Shown: piece by piece, positions 49,006 to 58,638 of the stretch
Layout: each line of letters opens with the position of its first letter
Position numbering within the stretch: the first letter of the stretch is position 1
Assembly (NCBI RefSeq): GCF_000347035.1
Contig: NZ_ANIJ01000047.1
Span: 191,501-255,500 of the forward strand
DNA: 64,000 bases
DNA from: Leptospira sp. B5-022
GTDB taxonomy: Bacteria; Spirochaetota; Leptospiria; Leptospirales; Leptospiraceae
Direction: 5' to 3'
Notes under the pieces: generated by a model
What the model saw: only the letters and a program-made list of their open reading frames with translations
Told to the model about the DNA's origin: nothing
Database searches by the model: none
Made by a program: the position numbers and the translations under genes

Positions 49006-50268
49006 TTAACCTCGGACCTGTCCTTCTCCTTCCGCATACGTTGTGGTAGTTGTAAGATGTACGAGTCCCATCGGACCTCTTACATGCAATTTTCCTGTGG
49101 AAATCCCGACTTCCGCTCCGAGCCCAAATTCTCCTCCGTCATGAAAACGAGTGGAGATATTCACAAAAATCGCAGCGGAGTCCAAGGAGCGACTAAAAAA
49201 GTTCGCAGCGCTTATATCTTCCGTCACGATCGCTTCGGTGTGACCCGAGCTAGTCGCTTCTATGAATTCGATCGCTTCTTCTATCTTATCCACAGTTTTG
49301 ACGGAAAATCTGAGATCTAAAAATTCCTCTAGATAGTCCTCGTCCTTAACAGGTTGGCCTTTCGGAAAGATCGAAAGTGATCTTGGATCCAAAAGTAGTT
49401 GTACACCTTTGGAAGCGAGTTCTTCCAATAATTCTTTAATGTAGGGATATTGAGAATGAATAATTAAGTTTTCCGCAGCATTACAAACTCCGGGTCTTTG
49501 CACCTTGGAATTGACTGCAATCGGTAAAACTTTTTTAGGATCTGCGGATTTATCTATATAAAGATTCACCACACCCTTATCATGTTTTACCACAGGGATC
49601 AGTGAATTTTCGGAAACAAAACGGATGAGACCTTCTCCACCTCTAGGGACGACTATATCGATATGAGAAGTTTGTTTTAGGAAAGGGATCATATATTCTC
49701 TTTCCGTTCTATCCACAAATGTGACCGCATTTGCAGGTAGACCTTCTTCTTTTAAACAGTCTTGGAAAATTTTAGCGAGGATCGTGTTGGAGTGGATTGC
49801 TTCCGAACCGCCGCGCAAGATACACGCATTTCCGGATTTGAAAGATAAAGCTCCCACATCGATCGTAACATTCGGCCTGGATTCGTAGATCACCATGACC
49901 ACACCCAAAGGAACTCTTTTTGTATTCAGGCGAATCCCATTCGGAAGAGTAGCACCTCTTACGGTTTCTCCGACTGGATCAGGAAGAGCCTTAATTTCCA
50001 GAACCGCGTTAGACAAGCTTTGGATCCTTTTTTCGTCCAGAGTCAATCTATCCAAAAGTGCGGAAGATAGTCCTTTTGCTTTTCCTACTTCCAGATCCTT
50101 TGCGTTCTCTTTTAAAATTTCGGATTTTCTCTCGACCAAAGCGGAGGCAAGTTTTTCCAAAACTCTATTCTTTTGGGAAGTATTTATGGATCGAATTTGT
50201 CTATAAGCATCTTTCGCGGATTTACAAAGTTCGTCCACGTAGATGGATTCTGCGGATCTTTGGATCAT
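49006..50268 (-). CDS. proA: glutamate-5-semialdehyde dehydrogenase
   Basis: A 420-residue NADPH enzyme reducing gamma-glutamyl phosphate in proline synthesis. The catalytic Cys lies in [13 protein letters not shown] (about 251-263), and [22 protein letters not shown] and [10 protein letters not shown] are the family segments. Its ATG overlaps the proB stop by 4 nt. Confidence 0.97.
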   Translation of the reverse strand: MIQRSAESIYVDELCKSAKDAYRQIRSINTSQKNRVLEKLASALVERKSEILKENAKDLEVGKAKGLSSALLDRLTLDEKRIQSLSNAVLEIKALPDPVGETVRGATLPNGIRLNTKRVPLGVVMVIYESRPNVTIDVGALSFKSGNACILRGGSEAIHSNTILAKIFQDCLKEEGLPANAVTFVDRTEREYMIPFLKQTSHIDIVVPRGGEGLIRFVSENSLIPVVKHDKGVVNLYIDKSADPKKVLPIAVNSKVQRPGVCNAAENLIIHSQYPYIKELLEELASKGVQLLLDPRSLSIFPKGQPVKDEDYLEEFLDLRFSVKTVDKIEEAIEFIEATSSGHTEAIVTEDISAANFFSRSLDSAAIFVNISTRFHDGGEFGLGAEVGISTGKLHVRGPMGLVHLTTTTTYAEGEGQVRG

Positions 50269-51125
50269 TCCTGGCCTCCGTTACGTTTGGCTCGGAGAAT
50301 GGATTTAATTTCCTCCTCCGTAAAATGTTTCTTCTTACCGTTAGAGACAACCAATGTCCCGAGTGTATTCGTTTCTATAAACTCACGCACGCAATTTTTG
50401 CGATTCCCGTCTATGATCCCGCAAGGAATTCCCGCCTCGCTGGAGATAGAAGCCGCCTTGAGTTTGGTATACATTCCGCCTGTGCCAGGGCCGCTTGGGC
50501 CTCCCGCTTGGGAAAGTTCGGGTTTTCCTACTTCTTCCAAGAAAGGGAGAAGTTTTCCGTCTTTTAAAAAACCTTCCACACCTGTGAGTATGATCAGAAG
50601 ATCCGCCTCTACGATTAGACTTACGATCGCCGAAAGAACGTCGTTATCTCCGAATTTTACTTCTTCGGTGGCGACCGAGTCGTTTTCGTTTACGATCGGC
50701 AGAATGCCCCAATCCAAAAGTTGTCCGAAAGTGTTTTTCAGATTTTTAAATCCTTCCGGATTTTCCATGTCCAAAACGCCGAATAGGATCTGAGCGATCG
50801 GAAGATTTACCTTAGAAAAAAAACTATCGTATAAGTTCACCAAGCGGTTTTGGCCCATGGCAGCTAGAGCTTGCTTTTCCGGAAGAGATTCTCCGGCTTC
50901 TGCGGAGTTCGGTAACGAGGATAAAAGTTTTCTTCCTCTTGCGATTGCTCCTGAGGAAACTAGGATCACTTGTTTTCCAAGATCCCTTAAATGGCGTATA
51001 TCCGAAACCAGGCTGAAAAGGAAATCGTTTACTTCCTCTTCCGAGCCTGCAAGTCTTGCGGAACCTATTTTGATTACAATTTTATTGGCTGTTTTGATTC
51101 TCTCGTTCAGATCATTTCGATTCAT
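50265..51125 (-). CDS. proB: glutamate 5-kinase, without PUA domain
   Basis: A 286-residue amino-acid kinase phosphorylating glutamate as the first step to proline. KIGSARL N-terminus, [10 protein letters not shown] (about 55-64), NENDSVAT (about 144-151) and [12 protein letters not shown] (about 204-215) are the substrate and feedback segments. E. coli ProB has a further C-terminal PUA domain (about 80 residues) that is absent here, as in several other phyla. Overlaps obgE by 14 nt and proA by 4 nt. Confidence 0.95.
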   Translation of the reverse strand: MNRNDLNERIKTANKIVIKIGSARLAGSEEEVNDFLFSLVSDIRHLRDLGKQVILVSSGAIARGRKLLSSLPNSAEAGESLPEKQALAAMGQNRLVNLYDSFFSKVNLPIAQILFGVLDMENPEGFKNLKNTFGQLLDWGILPIVNENDSVATEEVKFGDNDVLSAIVSLIVEADLLIILTGVEGFLKDGKLLPFLEEVGKPELSQAGGPSGPGTGGMYTKLKAASISSEAGIPCGIIDGNRKNCVREFIETNTLGTLVVSNGKKKHFTEEEIKSILRAKRNGGQE

Positions 51126-52167
51126 CTGAATTTTCCCGGTGTTCTTCTTCGTAAAAATGGTTTTTTTCCAATTCTTTTTGGAAGAAAGTGGAATCCATTG
51201 CGGAAAGTAATTCCTCTAAGTTGATCTCTTCTTGGGCGGAAATTGGGATCACCTTTCCCAAAGAAGAAACGGATCTGAGTAGTTCTTCCGTAAAACTCTG
51301 GTCTTCCCAGATGTCTATTTTATTTAAAACGATCAAATGTGGTCGATTGAGAAGTTCCGGATTATAAGATTTCAATTCCGATTGAAGCATCTTAAAATCC
51401 TCCTGAATGTCCAGAGCGGCTGCATCAAAAACGTATAATATACCTTTTACTCTTTCTATATGTCTTAAAAAGGAAAGTCCTAGGCCTATTCCCTTACTTG
51501 CGCCTTCCACGATCCCGGGAATATCCGCCAAGGTATAACGATAGATATCTCCTTTTCTTTTTACCACGCCTAAGTTGGGAGAAAGAGTCGTGAACGCATA
51601 TCCTGCGATCTTAGGGTGTGCCTCGGTGATCTTAGAAAGTAGGGTAGACTTGCCCGCATTCGGAAGTCCTACAATTCCCACGTCCGCCAGAAGTTTTAGG
51701 CTGAGACGTAGATGTTTGTATTCTCCATCCTCTCCGGGTTGGGAAAATTTGGGAGTTTGGTGTGTGGAAGATTTGAAATGGGTATTTCCTTTTCCTCCTC
51801 TTCCACCTTTTACGACTAAAAATTCATCGTCGTCTTTTATGAAATCGTAAAGTAGTTCCCCGCTTTCCTCGTCGAACACTTGAGTTCCGAGAGGAACAAA
51901 AAGGATCAGGTCTTCTCCCTTTTTTCCGGATCTTTCGTTACCTTCTCCCGGGAATCCGTCCTGGGCGCGAAATCTTCTTTTAGTAAGATAACGATCCAAT
52001 GTAACCATGGAAAGGTTAGGGCGGATGATAATATTTCCGCCGACTCCTCCATCCCCACCGTCCGGTCCGCCGAATTCCACATACTTTTCTCTTCGAAAAT
52101 GCATGGACCCGGCTCCACCATGTCCGGCGGTAACTTCGATCAGAACTTCATCTATAAACTTTTCCAT
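51112..52167 (-). CDS. obgE: Obg GTPase, ribosome assembly
   Basis: A 351-residue ribosome-associated GTPase. Glycine-rich Obg domain (1-158: [13 protein letters not shown]), G1 [13 protein letters not shown] (about 164-176), G3 DIPGIVEGA (about 215-223) and G4 NKID (about 287-290). The TGS domain of some relatives is not present. It follows rpmA by 96 bp with a strong terminator between, so it must have its own promoter. Confidence 0.97.
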   Translation of the reverse strand: MEKFIDEVLIEVTAGHGGAGSMHFRREKYVEFGGPDGGDGGVGGNIIIRPNLSMVTLDRYLTKRRFRAQDGFPGEGNERSGKKGEDLILFVPLGTQVFDEESGELLYDFIKDDDEFLVVKGGRGGKGNTHFKSSTHQTPKFSQPGEDGEYKHLRLSLKLLADVGIVGLPNAGKSTLLSKITEAHPKIAGYAFTTLSPNLGVVKRKGDIYRYTLADIPGIVEGASKGIGLGLSFLRHIERVKGILYVFDAAALDIQEDFKMLQSELKSYNPELLNRPHLIVLNKIDIWEDQSFTEELLRSVSSLGKVIPISAQEEINLEELLSAMDSTFFQKELEKNHFYEEEHRENSDESK

Positions 52168-52182
52168 GTCGAACTAGGGCCT

Positions 52183-52235
52183 AAAAATAAAAAAAGAAAG
52201 GCTTAGGGGAAAAAATCCCCGGAAGGCCTTTCTTT
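52183..52235 (-). terminator. intrinsic terminator of the rplU-prp-rpmA operon
   Basis: AAAGAAAGGC (52193-52202) pairs with GCCTTTCTTT (52226-52235), and an inner GGGGA/TCCCC pair (52206-52210 and 52216-52220) extends the fold. On the minus strand it is followed by CTTTTTTTATTTTT, so it terminates rpmA. Confidence 0.85.
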
Positions 52236-52263
52236 TCCACGCACTAAATCTGAGATCTAATGC

Positions 52264-52518
52264 TTATTTCGGGTAAACGGAAACTTGAACTTTCGTTTTG
52301 GAAACTTGTTCAAATTTAACGTGACCTTCTACAAGAGAGTAAAGTGTATGATCTTTACCTACACCTACGTTCTTTCCTGCATTTAATCTAGTTCCTCTTT
52401 GGCGAACGAGAATATTACCTGCGAGAACGAGTTCTCCACCGAAACGTTTTACACCAAGACGTTTGGATTGGGAATCGCGTCCGTTTTTGGAAGAACCGCC
52501 ACCTTTCTTATGTGCCAT
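52264..52518 (-). CDS. rpmA: 50S ribosomal protein L27
   Basis: An 84-residue ribosomal protein of the peptidyl-transferase centre region. The N-terminus reads [16 protein letters not shown], i.e. it begins at the mature L27 sequence with no Firmicute-type N-terminal extension. Preceded by prp (2 bp). Confidence 0.98.
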   Translation of the reverse strand: MAHKKGGGSSKNGRDSQSKRLGVKRFGGELVLAGNILVRQRGTRLNAGKNVGVGKDHTLYSLVEGHVKFEQVSKTKVQVSVYPK

Positions 52519-52520
52519 GT

Positions 52521-52841
52521 TTATTCTCCTATGAGTTCAATTTCAGAAGGATATTGTTCCTTCAAGTTGACTAGTCCGCTTGTCACGAGATCGAAACTCG
52601 TATGAACGATCGGATCGGTCGTTTTTCGGGAGAGGATCTTGAAGTCCAAGAGTCCGTCTCCGATTACCGCTTCTTCTGCCAAACCTTCCTTGCTTAAATG
52701 CAAGTAAAGAGTTTGGATGAGTACTCCGACAGCGGCGCAGAGAAGATTTTGTCCTTTGGATCCGTGCATCTTGGAAGCATGCCCGGAAGATTCCAAACCT
52801 AGGATTTCTTCTCCTTTTCGGAGTATCTTTATCCGGATCAA
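52521..52841 (-). CDS. prp: ribosomal-processing cysteine protease Prp
   Basis: A 106-residue cysteine protease. The dyad is His21 (SSGHASK) and Cys35 ([10 protein letters not shown]), in the family's GHA...CAAVS layout. TTG start overlapping the rplU stop (TTGA). In Firmicutes it cuts a leader off L27, but the L27 here has none, so its target is unclear. Confidence 0.93.
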   Translation of the reverse strand: MIRIKILRKGEEILGLESSGHASKMHGSKGQNLLCAAVGVLIQTLYLHLSKEGLAEEAVIGDGLLDFKILSRKTTDPIVHTSFDLVTSGLVNLKEQYPSEIELIGE

Positions 52842-53149
52842 ACTGCCGAAAGAGAAACTACCTTAACTTTTTGCAGTTGTTGTCTATGTCCCCAGGTTCT
52901 CTGAGAGTTTTTACGTTTTTTGTAAACGTATCCTCTTACTTTTTCTCCCTTTACATCTTCCAATACTTTCAGGGAGACTTTAGCGGATTTGAGTTCCGGA
53001 GAGCCGATATGAACCTTATTATTTTCAGCAAATAGTAGGACCTTAGCATCGAAGGTGTCACCGGCATTTTTACCTGTTTTTTCAGTCAGGAATTCAAGAT
53101 CCTGAGTGACTTTGAATTGTCGGTTGCCGACAGAGATGATCGCAAACAT
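52838..53149 (-). CDS. rplU: 50S ribosomal protein L21
   Basis: A 103-residue protein, ATG at 53149 ([14 protein letters not shown]), the family start; the frame can be read 33 codons further without family sequence. C-terminal [20 protein letters not shown] is typical L21. Operon rplU-prp-rpmA. The 177-bp gap to pirin holds a TTGACA (53209-53204, minus strand) and a tandem repeat. Confidence 0.97.
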   Translation of the reverse strand: MFAIISVGNRQFKVTQDLEFLTEKTGKNAGDTFDAKVLLFAENNKVHIGSPELKSAKVSLKVLEDVKGEKVRGYVYKKRKNSQRTWGHRQQLQKVKVVSLSAV

Positions 53150-53171
53150 GATTACTGGCCTAGTTTTCTCG

Positions 53172-53191
53172 AGTTTTGACCAGTTTTGACC
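53172..53191. repeat. tandem 10-bp direct repeat in the rplU promoter region
   Basis: AGTTTTGACC occurs twice head to tail (53172-53181 and 53182-53191). It sits between a TTGACA (minus strand, 53209-53204) and the rplU start, so at the -10/leader position, where no good TATAAT is visible. Confidence 0.5.
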
Positions 53192-53326
53192 GGTAGGAGT
53201 CGGTGTCAAGGGTTTTGGAGTACGATTTCCCAGGAAGAAGTTTGGCAATTGTCCTCTACCTTCCGTTATCCGGGTTTTAAATCTTGCTTAGATTTCCGGG
53301 AATCGAATCTAATAGTCTATACTAGT

Positions 53327-54184
53327 ATGAGATATCTTAGCGCTAAGAAAAAAGATTTAGGAGACGGCTTTTTCGTTAGAAGAGTCCTTCCTCAAATCGA
53401 AGCCAGATCTTTAGGACCTTTTGTTTTTTTGGACCACATGGGTCCCCTTCCCATCAAGACCGGAACTGAAATTGTAGTACGACCTCATCCTCATATTGGT
53501 CTTGCTACGGTAACGTACCTGTATGATGGAGTGATCACTCACAGGGACAGTATCGGAAAGGTGGAAGATATTCGTCCCTTCGAAGTGAACTGGATGACCG
53601 CAGGTTCCGGGATCGTACATAGCGAAAGATCCAAGCTTGATCCAGAATTTAGCATCTTAGAAGGTATCCAAACCTGGGTGGCACTTCCCAAAGAATTCGA
53701 AGAGACTGCCCCTGAATTCTTCCATCACGAAAGAGAAGAATTGCCCATTGTCAGCGGTGGAGGTTGGGAACTTAGGCTGATCGCAGGTTCTTTCATGGGA
53801 GAAGTTTCTCCGGTGAAAGTATATTCTCCATTATTCTATGCGGACCTAGAGGTGGAGGCAGGCGCTGAAGTAGAACTGCCCGTTTCTCAAGATCAAGAAG
53901 CTGGCATCTATGTCGCAAGAGGAAAGGTAGACGCGGAAGGAAAGAATGTCTCAGTAGGAGACATGGCGATCTATCCAAAAGGTGGGGCAGTCAAATTCAG
54001 AGCGGAAGAAACTTCCAGGATTGTATTCTTGGGCGGAGTCCCACTTTCTACCCCAAGGCATATGTATTGGAACTTTGTATCCAGTTCCTTAGAAAGGATA
54101 GAAAAAGCAAAATTGGATTGGAAAGAAGATCGATTTGCTCACGTGCCTGGGGAGACGGAGAGGATCCCGTTACCGGAACATTAG
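53327..54184 (+). CDS. pirin-family protein
   Basis: A 285-residue bicupin. I start at ATG 53327 ([12 protein letters not shown]); the open frame extends 47 codons up without family sequence. The N-terminal cupin metal site is [17 protein letters not shown] (about 45-61) with His-His and the later [16 protein letters not shown] follows. Bacterial pirins often are quercetinase-like or bind Fe; function here unknown. Divergent from rplU. Confidence 0.92.
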   Translation: MRYLSAKKKDLGDGFFVRRVLPQIEARSLGPFVFLDHMGPLPIKTGTEIVVRPHPHIGLATVTYLYDGVITHRDSIGKVEDIRPFEVNWMTAGSGIVHSERSKLDPEFSILEGIQTWVALPKEFEETAPEFFHHEREELPIVSGGGWELRLIAGSFMGEVSPVKVYSPLFYADLEVEAGAEVELPVSQDQEAGIYVARGKVDAEGKNVSVGDMAIYPKGGAVKFRAEETSRIVFLGGVPLSTPRHMYWNFVSSSLERIEKAKLDWKEDRFAHVPGETERIPLPEH

Positions 54185-54310
54185 GATCGTTCAAATCGTT
54201 TAAAACCGGCTATTAATAGCGATTGAATAGATTCTTTTTCATTGCTTTGAAAAGAATTTCCTAAAATTCCACCTTGTCACCCTGGCCCTTCCGTAAATTT
54301 TGGTCATAGC

Positions 54311-56125
54311 ATGGAAATCCGCAATATAGCCATTATCGCACACGTTGACCACGGGAAAACAACCCTTCTGGACGGCATTTTACGCCAAACCGGCGCAGTA
54401 ACAGCCAAAGAAGATGGGGAAAGGATCATGGATAGTAATGATCTCGAAAAAGAAAAAGGGATCACTATCAAGGCCAAAAATACCGCAGTTATTTATAAGG
54501 GAACTCGTATCAACGTAGTAGATACTCCAGGTCACGCGGATTTCGGAGGAGAGGTGGAACGAGTACTTTCGACAGCGGATTCCTGCCTTCTTCTTGTGGA
54601 CGCATTCGACGGACCCATGCCCCAAACCAGATTCGTATTGGGAAAGTCCCTGCAACTAGGACATAGACCTATCTTAGTAATTAATAAAATAGATAGAGAT
54701 GGAGCCCGTCCTGATGCAGTCGTGGACATGGTTTTCGATTTGTTCAGCGATTTAGGTGCAACCAATGAACAATTGGATTTTCCGATCGTTTACGCTTCCG
54801 CAAAACAAGGTTGGGCCGTCAGCAAGTTAGAAGATGCTCCGGGAACCAATTTGGATCCACTTTTGGATACTGTACTTTCTCATGTTCCTCCGGTTAAAGC
54901 GAATATAGACGCAGCTTTACAATTCCAAGTTACTTCTTTGGATTATAACGATTATGTAGGTCGTATCGCAATCGGTAAGATCTATAACGGAAGACTACAA
55001 AGAGGGATGAACGTTGTCCAACTTTCCCCTAAAACGAACGGAAGGGACGAATCCCAAGTTTTAAAAATCACGAAATTATATAACTTTGAAGGACTCAAAC
55101 GGAACGAGATCGAAGAGGCGGAAGCCGGAGACATCGTTGCAATTGCAGGACTACCCGATGTATTTATCGGGGACACTGTTTGTGAACCCGGCAGACCTGC
55201 AGCTATGCCTGCCATCGAGGTAGAAGAGCCTACAGTTTCCATGTTTTTCATGGTAAACAATTCTCCATTTGCCGGTAAGGAAGGAAAATACGTAACTACC
55301 AGAAATATCCGCGAACGTCTGGATAGAGAGTTGGAAACAAATGTTGCAATGCGTTTGGAAGAAACCGAAGATAAGGACCGCTTCAAGGTTTTAGGTCGAG
55401 GAGAATTACATCTTTCCGTACTCATCGAAACCATGAGAAGAGAAGGTTTCGAACTACAAGTTTCCCGCCCTGAGGTAATCATCAAGAAGGGAGAAAACGG
55501 AGAAAAACTAGAGCCTTACGAGTATCTAGTAATGGATCTACCCGATCAATTCACAGGAAGTATTATCTCCGAGTTGAACCGCAGAAAAGGAGAGCTTCAA
55601 TTGATGGATGCTCATCCCTCCGGAATGACCAGGGTAGAATTCGTAATTCCAACCAGAGGTATTATCGGGTTCCGAGGATATTTCGTAACCGAAACGAAAG
55701 GGGAAGGAGTAGCATCCAGCCGTTTCCTTCGATTCGATCTGTATAAGGGAGAAATTCCAGGAAGAAAGAACGGAGCATTAATCTCTATGGACTCCGGAGA
55801 AACCACTGGATACGCGCTTTGGAAAATCCAAGAAAGAGGAGAGCTATTGATCGATCCTCAAACTCCTGTGTATCCGGGAATGATCATCGGGATCCACTCC
55901 AGAGACAATGACCTGGAAGTGAACCCTGTAAAAGAGAAAAAACTGACTAACGTACGATCTTCCGGAGCGGATGAGGCAATCAGGCTCGTTCCTCCTCGTA
56001 AATTCAGCTTAGAGCAGAATATCGAATTCTTGGACGACGATGAACTTCTGGAAGTAACTCCTCAGAGCTTGCGACTTCGTAAGAAATACTTAGATGCAAA
56101 TATGAGAAAGCGCGCCGGAAAGTAA
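54311..56125 (+). CDS. typA: translational GTPase TypA/BipA
   Basis: A 604-residue ribosome-associated GTPase. G1 AHVDHGKTT (about 10-18), G3 DTPGHADFG (about 72-80) and G4 NKID (about 126-129) are intact; the C-terminal BipA-specific region is full length. Start at the ATG 54311 is standard ([15 protein letters not shown]). Terminated at 56158. Confidence 0.98.
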   Translation: MEIRNIAIIAHVDHGKTTLLDGILRQTGAVTAKEDGERIMDSNDLEKEKGITIKAKNTAVIYKGTRINVVDTPGHADFGGEVERVLSTADSCLLLVDAFDGPMPQTRFVLGKSLQLGHRPILVINKIDRDGARPDAVVDMVFDLFSDLGATNEQLDFPIVYASAKQGWAVSKLEDAPGTNLDPLLDTVLSHVPPVKANIDAALQFQVTSLDYNDYVGRIAIGKIYNGRLQRGMNVVQLSPKTNGRDESQVLKITKLYNFEGLKRNEIEEAEAGDIVAIAGLPDVFIGDTVCEPGRPAAMPAIEVEEPTVSMFFMVNNSPFAGKEGKYVTTRNIRERLDRELETNVAMRLEETEDKDRFKVLGRGELHLSVLIETMRREGFELQVSRPEVIIKKGENGEKLEPYEYLVMDLPDQFTGSIISELNRRKGELQLMDAHPSGMTRVEFVIPTRGIIGFRGYFVTETKGEGVASSRFLRFDLYKGEIPGRKNGALISMDSGETTGYALWKIQERGELLIDPQTPVYPGMIIGIHSRDNDLEVNPVKEKKLTNVRSSGADEAIRLVPPRKFSLEQNIEFLDDDELLEVTPQSLRLRKKYLDANMRKRAGK

Positions 56126-56157
56126 GACTAAACTAAAGCGTTTCCAACAAAGAAGAA

Positions 56158-56182
56158 GGCTCGCAGTTGCGGGCCTTTTTTT
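56158..56182 (+). terminator. intrinsic terminator of typA
   Basis: GGCTCGC (56158-56164) pairs with GCGGGCC (56169-56175) with a single wobble, followed by seven T. Confidence 0.85.
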
Positions 56183-56362
56183 GTGCACCCTGCCCAATGG
56201 TTTTTTACCCGCCGCATTGTATCGGTCGTTACAGGGATTTCGTTACACCAAATGGTATAAAATATATTAGAATTTTAGAATATTCCTTTCTTTTATTTTT
56301 AATTGAACGATCGATTTAATATTATTTTTCCTTCCTTACTTATAATTCTCTTATTTTCTCAA

Positions 56363-56388
56363 TTGACAATTTTGCACTGTTTTATAAT
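56363..56388 (+). promoter_or_regulatory. candidate promoter of the lipase gene
   Basis: TTGACA at 56363-56368 and a perfect TATAAT at 56383-56388 are both consensus, but only 14 bp apart (17 is usual), so the -35 may be weak or a different factor is used. Upstream 56183-56362 is AT-rich and shows no gene. Transcript leader would be about 170 nt. Confidence 0.5.
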
Positions 56389-56565
56389 CACCTTTGTGGG
56401 CCGGAGACACGGAAGAGGTGGACAAAGGTTCAAATAGCGAACGTTCGAAATTAAAAAATTAAATCGATTGTTTGTTATATATAAAAAGAACTCCTTCCTA
56501 AAGAGGCAAAGCCAGGGAAGTGAGATCCGTAGAGAGAATAGTTTAAAAGAAGAGGGTTAAGGAGA
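56389..56565 (+). other. long structured leader of the lipase gene
   Basis: CCTTTGT (56391-56397) pairs with ACAAAGG (56422-56428), and inside it CCG/CGG (56401-56403 and 56410-56412) makes a second small stem. A palindromic GAACGTTC follows near 56438. No known riboswitch consensus was recognised; the rest up to AAGGAGA before the ATG has no gene. Confidence 0.45.
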
Positions 56566-57486
56566 ATGTTAAAAAGAGCAAAGTTAATGGTAGCTGGGGT
56601 TCTATTCCTAGCGGCGGGAGCAGTGAGCGCATCTGGAGGAGGTTCTTCAAGCAAACCTTTGGCCGGAGCTTATCCGATCGTAATGACTCATGGTATTTTC
56701 GGTTGGGGTAAATCCACTGGTATTGTTGACTATTGGGGCGGAAACGCAGCTTATCTTCAATCCCAAGGAGCCACTGTTCTCACTCCTACTGTGACAGCTA
56801 CGAACTCTTCTGCAGCAAGAGCTTCTCAGTTGAAAACGGCGATCCAGACTGCAATGGCAGCTAATAATTACACCGGAAAAGTCCATATCATCGGACATTC
56901 CCAAGGTGGATTGGACGCAAGATACCTAGTTTCGAATCTTAGCTTTGCAAGTAAAGTAGCGACTCTCACTACACTCAACACTCCTCACAAAGGAAGTCCA
57001 GTTGCGAGCGTGATAGAGGCAGTGATCCCAAGTTGGGCATTACCTTATGTAGGAACAGTTATCAATTCTTTAGTAGGTGTAGTTTACGGACAATCTAGCC
57101 AAAACGTAGTTGCCGCATTAAAACTTCTGACTGTAAGCGGTGCCAGTTCTTTTAACGCAAGCACTCCAAACGTTTCCGGAGTTAAGTATTTCTCTTACGG
57201 ATCATATATGATCGGGAATGACCTGATCCAACACCCTGCAATGGGACTAATCGCTCCTATTTGTTCCATCGGAGCGCCGTTCTATGGACAAAGTATTTGG
57301 AATGACGGTGTGGTTCCTGAAGATTCACAAAGATGGGGAACTTGGAAAGGTGGACCTTCTTACGGAATCCTTACCACAGGTGTGGATCACTTACAAGCAA
57401 CCAACGCATTGTATTCAGGACAGTTCTGGTACGATACGAAAGGTTATTTCTTAAAAATAGCTTCCAACGCAAAAAGTAACCAATAG
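56566..57486 (+). CDS. secreted triacylglycerol lipase (family I type)
   Basis: A 306-residue exported lipase. Signal peptide at about 4-23. Catalytic Ser112 in GHSQGGLDAR, Asp247 in WNDGVV and His275 in VDHLQ give the triad in family I.1/I.2 order, and HGIFGWGKS (42-50) is the oxyanion region. Only one Cys (233), so the disulphide of Pseudomonas lipases is missing and a foldase (Lif) dependence is uncertain. No lif-like gene is adjacent. Strong AAGGAGA site; terminator at 57517. Confidence 0.88.
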   Translation: MLKRAKLMVAGVLFLAAGAVSASGGGSSSKPLAGAYPIVMTHGIFGWGKSTGIVDYWGGNAAYLQSQGATVLTPTVTATNSSAARASQLKTAIQTAMAANNYTGKVHIIGHSQGGLDARYLVSNLSFASKVATLTTLNTPHKGSPVASVIEAVIPSWALPYVGTVINSLVGVVYGQSSQNVVAALKLLTVSGASSFNASTPNVSGVKYFSYGSYMIGNDLIQHPAMGLIAPICSIGAPFYGQSIWNDGVVPEDSQRWGTWKGGPSYGILTTGVDHLQATNALYSGQFWYDTKGYFLKIASNAKSNQ

Positions 57487-57516
57487 TAGCAGGTTTCGAT
57501 CCTGTATTACGGGAAG

Positions 57517-57544
57517 ACGCCTCCGTTACGGAGGCGTTTTTTTT
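57517..57544 (+). terminator. intrinsic terminator of the lipase gene
   Basis: ACGCCTCCG (57517-57525) pairs perfectly with CGGAGGCGT (57529-57537) with a 3-nt loop, followed by a T-run to 57544. Confidence 0.92.
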
Positions 57545-57567
57545 ATCCAAAATATTTTTAGGTCTTA

Positions 57568-58536
57568 TTAATCTTTATTTTTGATCTTTTCCAATTCGCG
57601 GATCAGCTCCTCTTTGGAAACATTCGGATCTTGTTTTAATCTTCGGATCAATTCGTCTGCGCTTTCTTTTTGAGAAATTGTCTTACTATCTACGACTCCG
57701 TCCAGAATGATAGAAGAGAAGTTTTGGACCTTAGGAGCGGTAAGTCCAGGTTTGGTTTTGTTCAGTTCTACCACGGCTACATGTTCGAATACTTCCTGGA
57801 CCTGGCCTGGATACTCGGCGATCTTGATCGGAGTTCCCGCTGTGAGGGGATCCGTAGTGGAAAAAAAAGCAAAGAAGTTTTGTTTACCTTCCGTTTGAGG
57901 AAATGCTTCCCCATCCAAAGGAAATAATACTACTCCTGCCACCTCGTTATCTATCGTCTTCCTGAACTTTCCTAAATTTAAGGAGATCCTGCCTAGAAGT
58001 GGATTCCCGATCCTTCTGTACACGTCTCCATTGGAGAATACGATGGAATTTTTATCCTGAGAAAGTTCTGCGGATCTTCCGCTTCCTTCGCCTATTAATT
58101 TTCCGAATTCTTTCACTTTTACAAAAGGTCCGAAGGCACGTACTGCCCATTTTTTAGGGTCTTCCGTATTTTGCCCGTGGTAGTTGCGATGGAATTCTTT
58201 GGATAGTGTTTCGAAAAATAAAAGTTCTCTATCGCTAGTCTGTAGTTTTCCGGATTTAACTTTTAATTCTTCCCGGTTTTCGCTGATGCTAAATTGGAGT
58301 CTTGTTAAAATTTCGTGAGTGAATTCCATCTCTCCTTTTGCGGTGCGCCGGATCCAGAGAGTTTGAATTTTAATCTTTCCTTTTTCAAACCATTCTTTTG
58401 ATCTTTCATTCACATAAAAACCTGCCAGTTCCGGGATTGCAGGGGTAGGTTTACCTTTCAAGCTATCTCCGCAGTTTATGAGAATGCCGAACAATAGTAA
58501 AAGAGGTACGGTTATTTTGAAACGCTTTCGAAACAT
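57568..58536 (-). CDS. predicted lipoprotein, unknown
   Basis: A 322-residue exported lipoprotein with lipobox LLFGILINC (Cys22). The body is mixed alpha/beta; the last 40 residues (SADELIRRLKQDPNVSKEEL) are a charged helix. No cysteines beyond the N-terminus are conserved visibly. Family not recognised. Divergent from the cyclase gene at 58639. Confidence 0.72.
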   Translation of the reverse strand: MFRKRFKITVPLLLLFGILINCGDSLKGKPTPAIPELAGFYVNERSKEWFEKGKIKIQTLWIRRTAKGEMEFTHEILTRLQFSISENREELKVKSGKLQTSDRELLFFETLSKEFHRNYHGQNTEDPKKWAVRAFGPFVKVKEFGKLIGEGSGRSAELSQDKNSIVFSNGDVYRRIGNPLLGRISLNLGKFRKTIDNEVAGVVLFPLDGEAFPQTEGKQNFFAFFSTTDPLTAGTPIKIAEYPGQVQEVFEHVAVVELNKTKPGLTAPKVQNFSSIILDGVVDSKTISQKESADELIRRLKQDPNVSKEELIRELEKIKNKD

Positions 58537-58638
58537 TTGAATTACGTTAGTTTGTTACCGGAAAGGGTAAAGAAAAAAATGGATCCATATTCTCTTGACA
58601 AAGCTGTAGTTTTCTTAGATTAATGAGCGATAAAATCA

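Noticed and set aside
49186..49200. GGAGCGACTAAA inside proA, resembling the interspersed repeat
   Set aside because: Only part matches (GGAGCGACT without the AAGC core); it is coding sequence for a conserved ProA segment.
54982..55485. Antisense ORF of 167 codons inside typA
   Set aside because: Shadow of a highly conserved GTPase frame; Ser/Thr-rich composition typical of antisense frames.
56391..56428. Lipase-leader stem as c-di-GMP riboswitch or SRP RNA
   Set aside because: The GEMM core and SRP tetraloop motifs are not present.
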